From contig NC_080067.1 in the NCBI RefSeq assembly GCF_949987535.1, positions 43,584,910 to 43,648,909 on the forward strand: a DNA stretch of 64,000 nucleotides, read 5' to 3'. The position numbers were made by a program, and so were the translations under genes. How positions within the stretch are numbered: the first letter of the stretch is position 1; each line of letters opens with the position of its first letter. Origin of the DNA: Balaenoptera acutorostrata (lineage: Eukaryota; Chordata; Mammalia; Artiodactyla; Balaenopteridae). The notes under the pieces are model-generated. The model did not search any database. It saw only the letters and a list, made by a program, of their open reading frames with translations, and was not told the DNA's origin. Of the stretch, positions 57,901 through 64,000 are shown piece after piece.

Positions 57901-60795
57901 AGGTAAGTTTAGGATTAGGGTACGTGTTAGGGTTAGGGTATGGGTTAGGGTTAGGTTACGCGTTAGGTTTAATTTATATATTAAACCTATCCCACTCTCT
58001 AGATACCACTTAGCACGTTAAGGAATATTATTTGGCGTCCAGCCATGGAGAAGAGTTTAGACACTAGGATAAGATAAGGAACACACCCATTATAAAGAAG
58101 TCACATTCGGATTCTCTTTTTAACCTGTGCCTTAAAACATGAGTGCTTAGGAAATCTATTGGAGGCAGAAGCAGTCAAGTGTAGCTTAGGGTTAGGGTAC
58201 GGCTTAGGGTATGGGTTTGGGTACGGGTTCGGGAACGGCGTAGGTTATGGGTTAGTGTTAGGGTTAGTTTTAAGATTAGTGCTCGGTTTAGGGTACGTGT
58301 TATGGTTAGGGTAGGGGTTAAGTTTAGGTTACGTGTTATCGTTAGGGTATTTATTAAACCTATCCCACTCTCTACATACACTTAGCACGTAAAGGAATAT
58401 TATTTGGGGTCCAGCCATGGAGAACAGCTTAGACACTAGGATAAGATAAGGAACACACCCATTATAAAGAAATGACCTTAGCATTCTCTTTTTAACCTGT
58501 TCCTTAAAACAGTAGTGCTTAGGAAATATATTGGAGGCAGAAGCAATCAAGGGTAGCTTAGGGTAGGGTTAGGGTTAGGGTTAGGACTAGGGTACGGCTT
58601 AGGGTACGGTTTCGGGTACAGGTTCCGTTACAGCGTAGGGTATGTGTTAGGGTTAGGTTTAGGGTTAGTTTTAGGGCTAGGGATCGGTTTAGGGTACGGG
58701 AGAGGATTAGGGTACGTGTTAGGGTTAGGGTAGGGGTTAGGGTTAGGGTACGCTTTAGAGTAAAGGTATTTTTTAAACCTATCCCACTCTCTAGATACCA
58801 CTTAGCACGTAAAGGAATATTATTTGGGGCCCAGCCATGGAGAATAGTTTAGACACTAGGATAAGATAAGGAACACACCCATTATAAAGAAATCACATTA
58901 GGATTCTCTTTTTAACCTGTTCCATAAAACACTACTGCTTAGGAAATCTATTGGAGGCAGAAGCAGTCAAGTGTAACTTAGGGTTAGGGTACGGGTTCGG
59001 GTACGGGTTGGGGAACGGTGTAGGGTATGGTTTAGTGTTAGGGTTAGGGTTAGTTTTAAGGTTAGGGCTCGGTTTAGGGTACGGGTTAGGATTAGGGTAC
59101 ACGTTAGGGTTACGGTAGGAGTTAGGGTTAGGGTACGCATTATGGTTAGGGTATTTATTAAACCTATCCTACTCTCTAGATTCCACATAGCATGTAAAGG
59201 AATATTATTTGGCGTCCAGCCATGCAGAAGACCTTAGACACTAGGATAAGATAAGGAACACACCCATTATAAAGAAATCACATTAGGATTCTCTTTTTAA
59301 CCTGTTCCTTAAAACAAGAGTGCTTAGGAAATCTATTGGAGGCAGAAGCAGTCAAGGGTTGCTTAGGGTTTGGTTAGGTTAGGGTTAGGTTTAGGGATGG
59401 TTTTAGGGCCATGGCTAGGTTTAGGGTACGGGTTAGGATTAGGTTACGTGTTAGGGTTAAGGTAAGGGTTAGGGTTAGGGTACGCGTTAGGTTTATGGTA
59501 TTAATTAAACCTATCCCACTCTCTACATACCACTTAGCACGTTAAGGAATATTATTTGCGGGCCAGCCATGGAGAAGAGCTTAGACACTAGTTTAAGATA
59601 AGGAACACACCCATTATAAAGAAATCACAATAGGATTCTCTTTTTGACCTATTCCTTAAAACACTAGTGCTTAGGAAATCTATTGGAGGCAGAAGCAGTC
59701 AAGGGTAGCTTAGGGTTAGGGTTAGGGTTAGGCTTAGGTTAAGGGTTCGTGTACGGCTTCAGGATCTGCGTAGGCTATGAGTTAGCGATAGGGTGCGATT
59801 TAGTTTTCTGGTTAGCGCTCGGTTTAAGGTAAGTTTAGGATTAGGGTACGTGTTAGGGTTAGGGTATGGGTTAGGGTTAGGTTACGCGTTAGGTTTAATG
59901 TATATATTAAACCTATCCCACTCTCTACATACCACTTAGCACGTAAAGGAATATTATTTTGGGTCCAGCCATGGAGAAGAGCTTAGACACTAGGATAAGA
60001 TAAAGAACACAGCCATTATAAAGAAATCACATTAGGATTCTCTTGTTAACCTGGGCCTTAAAACATGAGTGCTTAGGAAATCTATTGGAGGCATAAGCAG
60101 TCAAGGGTTGCTTAGTGTTTGGTTAGTTTAGGGTTAGGGTTAGGGTTAGTTTTAAGGTTAGGGCTCGGTTTTGGGTAAGGGTTAGTATTAGGGTACGTGT
60201 TAGGGTTAGGGTAGGAGTTAGGGTTTGGGTACGTGTTATCGTTAGGGTATTTATTAAACCTATCCCACTCTCGACATACACCTTAGCACGTAAAGGAATA
60301 TTATTTGGGTTCCAGCCATGGAGAAGAGCTTAGTCACTAGAAGATAAGGAAAACACCCATTATAAACAAATCACCTTAGGATTCTCTTTTTAACCTGTTC
60401 CTTAAAACACTAGTGCTTAGGAAATCTATTGGAGGAAGAAGCAGTCAAGGGTAGCTTATGATTACAGTTAGGGTTAGGCCTAGGGTATGGCTTAGTGTAC
60501 GGGTTCGGGTACAGGTTCGTTTATGGCTTAGGGTATGTGTTAGGGTTAGGGTTAGGGTTAGTTTTAGGGTTAGGGCTCGGTTTAGGGTACGGGTTAGGAT
60601 TAGGGTAGGTGTTAGTGTTAGGGGAGTGGTTAGGGTTAGGGTACGCATTAGAGTTAGGGTATTTATTAAACCTATCCCACTCTCTAGATACCACTTAGCA
60701 CATAAAAGAATATTATTTCGTGTCAAGCCATGGAAAAGAGCTTAGAATCTAGGATAAGATAAGGAACACACCCATTATACAGAAATCACCTTAGA
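54929..60795 (+). repeat. Younger HOR family, 15-mer unit (5,867 bp)
   Basis: Monomer order: m3 (54929), m4 (55343), m5 (55745), m6/m4 (56118), m5 (56520), m7 of 420 bp (56893), m8 long (57313), m6/m4 (57709), m5 (58111), m7 of 420 bp (58483), m8 short (58903), m9 (59288), m6 (59635), m1 (60037), m2 (60381). The first monomers carry the form b marker (A at 55837). From the second m5 (GGGAACGGCG) on, it reverts to the longer m7 and CAAGGGTTGC m9 seen left of 30.8 kb. Confidence 0.85.
57640..57720 (+). repeat. Recombination junction m8 to m6
   Basis: The m8-long tail (CATGCAGAAGACC) runs through irregular GACACAAGGATAAG and CACAGCCATTTTAAG, then joins the m6 head (CACAATAGGATTCTC). The private bases here are not found elsewhere in the window and mark the edge of the extra block in the 15-mer. 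Confidence 0.7.
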
Positions 60796-63700
60796 ATTCT
60801 CTTTTTAACCTGTTTCTTAAAATACTAGGGGTTAGGAAATCTATTGGAGGAAGAAGCAGTCAAGGATAGCTTAGAATTAGGGTTAGGATTAGGCTTAGGT
60901 TATGGCTTAGGGTACGGGTTCGGGTACAGGTTCGGTTACGGCATAGGGTATGTGTTAGGGTTAGGGTTAGGGTTAGTTTTAGGGTTAGGGCTCGGTTTAG
61001 GGTACGGGTTAGGATTAGGTTACGTGTTAGGTTTAGGGGAGGTGTTAGGGTTAGGGTACGCATTATGGTTAGGGTATTTATTAAAACTATTTCACTATCT
61101 AGATACCACTTAGCACGTAAAGGAATATTATTTGGGGTCCAGCCATGGAGAAGAGCTTAGACACTAGGATAAGATAAAGAACACACCAAATATAAAACAT
61201 CATATTAGGATTCTCTTTTTAACCTGTTCCTCAAAACACTAGTGCTTACGAAATCTATTGGAGGCAGAAGCAGTCAAGGGTAGCTAAGGGTTAGGGTTAG
61301 GGTTAGGCTTAGGGTAAGGGTTCGTGTACGGCTTCAGGATCTGCGTAGGCTATGAGTTAGCGATAGGGTGAGATTTAGTTTTCTGGTTAGCGCTCGGTTT
61401 AAGGTAAGTTTAGGATTAGGGTACGTGTTAGGGTTAGGGTATGGGTTAGGGTTAGGTTACGCGTTAGGTTTAATGTATATATTAAACCTATCCCACTCTC
61501 TAGATACCACTTAGCACGTTAAGGAATATTATTTGGCGTCCAGCCATGGAGAAGAGTTTAGACACTAGGATAAGATAAGGAACACACCCATTATAAAGAA
61601 GTCACATTCGGATTCTCTTTTTAACCTGTGCCTTAAAACATGAGTGCTTAGGAAATCTATTGGAGGCAGAAGCAGTCAAGTGTAGCTTAGGGTTAGGGTA
61701 CGGCTTAGGGTATGGGTTTGGGTACGGGTTCGGGAACGGCGTAGGGTATGGGTTAGTGTTAGGGTTAGTTTTAAGATTAGTGCTCGGTTTAGGGTACGTG
61801 TTATGGTTGGGGTAGGGGTTAAGTTTAGGTTACGTGTTATCGTTAGGGTATTTATTAAACCTATCCCACTCTCTACATACCACTTAGCACGTAAAGGAAT
61901 ATTATTTGGGGTCCAGCCATGGAGAACAGCTTAGACACTAGGATAAGATAAGGAACACACCCATTATAAAGAAATGACCTTAGCATTCTCTTTTTAACCT
62001 GTTCCTTAAAACACTAGTGCTTAGGAAATATATTGGAGGCAGAAGCAATCAAGGGTAGCTTAGGGTAGGGTTAGGGTTAGGGTTAGGACTAGGGTACGGC
62101 TTAGGGTACGGTTTCGGGTACAGGTTCCGTTACGGCGTAGGGTATGTGTTAGGGTTAGGTTTAGGGTTAGTTTTAGGGCTAGGGATCGGTTTAGGGTACG
62201 GGAGAGGATTAGGGTATGTGTTAGGGTTAGGGTAGGGGTTAGGGTTAGGGTACGCTTTAGAGTAAAGGTATTTTTTAAACCTATCCCACTCTCTAGATAC
62301 CACTTAGCATGTAAAGGAATATTATTTGGGGCCTAGCCATGGAGAATAGTTTAGACACTAGGATAAGATAAGGAACACACCCATTATAAAGAAATCACAT
62401 TAGGATTCTCTTTTTAACCTGTTTCTTAAAACACTACTGCGTAGGAAATCTATTGGAGGCAGAAGCAGTCAAGTGTAACTTAGGGTTAGGGTATGGCTTA
62501 TAGTACGGGTTCGGGTACGGGTTGGGGAACGGTGTAGGGTATGGGTTAGTGTTAGGGTTAGGGTTAGTTTTAAGGTTAGGGCTCGGTTTAGGGTACGGGT
62601 TAGGATTAGGGTACACGTTAGGGTTACGGTAGGAGTTAGGGTTAGGGTACGCATTATGGTTAGGGTATATATTAAACCTATCCTACTCTCTAGATTCCAC
62701 ATAGCATGTAAAGGAATATTATTTGGCGTCCAGCCATGCAGAAGACCTTAGACACTAGGATAAGATAAGGAACACACCCATTATAAAGAAATCACATTAG
62801 GATTCTCTTTTTAACCTGTTCCTTAAAACAAGAGTGCTTAGGAAATCTATTGGAGGTAGAAGCAGTCAAGGGTTGCTTAGGGTTTGGTTAGGTTAGGGTT
62901 AGGGTTAGGGATGGTTTTAGGGCCATGGCTAGGTTTAGGGTACGGGTTAGGATTAGGTTACGTGTTAGGGTTAGGGTAAGGGTTAGGGTTAGGGTACGCG
63001 TTAGGTTTATGGTATTAATTAAACCTATCCCACTCTCTAGATACCACTTAGCACGTTAAGGAATATTATTTGCGGGCCAGCCATGGAGAAGAGCTTAGAC
63101 ACTAGGATAAGATAAGGAACACACCCATTATAAAGAAATCACAATAGGATTCTCTTTTTGACCTATTCCTTAAAACACTAGTGCTTAGGAAATCTATTGG
63201 AGGCAGAAGCAGTCAAGGGTAGCTTAGGGTTAGGGTTAGGGTTAGGCTTAGGTTAAGGGTTCGTGTACGGCTTCAGGATCTGCGTAGGCTATGAGTTAGC
63301 GATAGGGTGCGATTTAGTTTTCTGGTTAGCGCTCGGTTTAAGGTAAGTTTAGGATTAGGGTACGTGTTAGGGTTAGGGTATGGGTTAGGGTTAGGTTACG
63401 CGTTAGGTTTAATGTATATATTAAACCTATCCCACTCTCTAGATACCACTTAGCACGTTAAGGAATATTATTTGGCGTCCAGCCATGGAGAAGAGTTTAG
63501 ACACTAGGATAAGATAAGGAACACACCCATTATAAAGAAGTCACATTCGGATTCTCTTTTTAACCTGTGCCTTAAAACATGAGTGCTTAGGAAATCTATT
63601 GGAGGCAGAAGCAGTCAAGTGTAGCTTAGGGTTAGGGTACGGCTTAGGGTATGGGTTTGGGTACGGGTTCGGGAACGGCGTAGGGTATGGGTTAGTGTTA

Positions 63701-64000
63701 GGGTTAGTTTTAAGATTAGTGCTCGGTTTAGGGTACGTGTTATGGTTAGGGTAGGGGTTAAGTTTAGGTTACGTGTTATCGTTAGGGTATTTATTAAACC
63801 TATCCCACTCTCTACATACCACTTAGCACGTAAAGGAATATTATTTGGGGTCCAGCCATGGAGAACAGCTTAGACACTAGGATAAGATAAGGAACACACC
63901 CATTATAAAGAAATGACCTTAGCATTCTCTTTTTAACCTGTTCCTTAAAACACTAGTGCTTAGGAAATATATTGGAGGCAGAAGCAATCAAGGGTAGCTT
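60796..64000 (+). repeat. Younger HOR family, partial unit at the window end
   Basis: Monomer order: m3 (60796), m4 (61210), m5 (61612), m7 of 420 bp (61985), m8 long (62405), m9 (62802), m6 with m4-type tail (63149), m5 (63551), m7 (63924, cut by the window end). Here m6 leads back to m5 and not to m1, a further rearranged order. The array continues beyond the window. Confidence 0.85.

Larger units (their letters stand above)
1..64000 (+). repeat. Composite telomere-like satellite array, about 164 head-to-tail monomers
   Basis: The same roughly 390-bp unit recurs from the first to the last base, always in one orientation. I anchored monomers on the core word ATTCTCTTTTTAACCTG and its variants, which occurs about every 335-456 bp (for example 1, 368, 788, 1182, 1590, 1987, 2396, 2798, 3188, 3530). 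Each unit is a core of about 211 bp followed by degenerate TTAGGG-type hexamers. The G-rich strand is the plus strand throughout. No unique sequence longer than a few tens of bases interrupts the array. This is a eukaryotic satellite, and a subtelomeric location is an inference from the telomere-like tract. The family is not one I recognise. Confidence 0.97.

Noticed and set aside
58329..58550. A minus-strand frame running across the core (73 codons) that lacks dipeptide composition
   Set aside because: It exists because of a one-base deletion near 58378 (CTACATACACTTAGC against CTACATACCACTTAGC) in a single monomer and is not kept in sister copies.
1..64000. CRISPR-like pattern of conserved block and variable block
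   Set aside because: The conserved part is about 211 bp and the variable part is a degenerate hexamer array shared between units, not short direct repeats with unique spacers. There are no cas genes and the sequence is plainly eukaryotic satellite.
1..64000. Possible CENP-B box in the satellite
   Set aside because: I scanned TTCG and CGGG contexts in the main monomer types and found none fitting TTCG-N4-A-N2-CGGG in either orientation. The hexamer phase places C where A is required.
1..64000. Active or recent chromosome end (true telomere)
   Set aside because: Perfect TTAGGG runs rarely exceed three units and never more than four that I found. Every tract is bounded by core sequence, so this is internal satellite and not terminal telomere.
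1..64000. Transposable element or LTR remnant as the source of the core
   Set aside because: I see no terminal inverted repeats, target-site duplications, primer-binding site, poly-A tail or reverse-transcriptase/transposase-like frame in the core.

Overview
The whole window is one uninterrupted, head-to-tail tandem satellite array. I see no protein-coding gene, RNA gene, transposon or CRISPR array. About 164 monomers (mean about 392 bp, range about 335-456 bp) all point the same way. Each monomer has two parts. One is a non-telomeric core of about 211 bp, well conserved in sequence and length. The other is a stretch of about 130-245 bp of degenerate telomere-like hexamers (TTAGGG plus recurring variants TACGGG, TTCGGG, TATGGG, CTCGGT, TACGTG, TACGCG). 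The window is therefore eukaryotic, from a lineage with TTAGGG telomeres (vertebrates, many other animals, many fungi and some protists), and most likely a subtelomeric or heterochromatic block. The hexamer rules against TTTAGGG-type plants and TTAGG-type arthropods. I do not recognise the satellite and cannot name the species.

Layout, using my own labels m1-m15 for monomer types. (1) 1-10149: divergent, mostly unordered monomers with a few old local duplications. (2) 10150-22638: an older higher-order repeat (HOR) family with units of 10, 8, 6 and 7 monomers (core order m15-m8-m10-m1-m2-m11-m12-m13). (3) 22639-64000: a younger HOR family with basic 9-mer order m3-m4-m5-m7-m8-m9-m6-m1-m2 (3,493 or 3,505 bp). 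It has 7-mer and 5-mer deletion forms, an 11-mer form (4,268 bp) carrying an extra m6-m5 dimer, and one 15-mer. Within it, 30871-42899 and 42900-54928 are two copies of a 12,029-bp, 31-monomer super-repeat (9+11+11), near identical except for one noisy kilobase.

Nothing here works as a gene set. The interest is in how the array evolves. Most length differences between related monomers are whole multiples of 6 bp, so change is absorbed by the hexamer tract while the core length is held. Private markers show that the most recent expansion is nested inside older units on both sides. A dense cluster of about 17 small indels at 51.76-52.80 kb breaks the 6-bp rule and looks like a consensus or assembly fault. 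The many stop-poor Val-Arg, Leu-Gly, Pro-Asn and Thr-Leu reading frames follow from the 6-bp period and are not genes.
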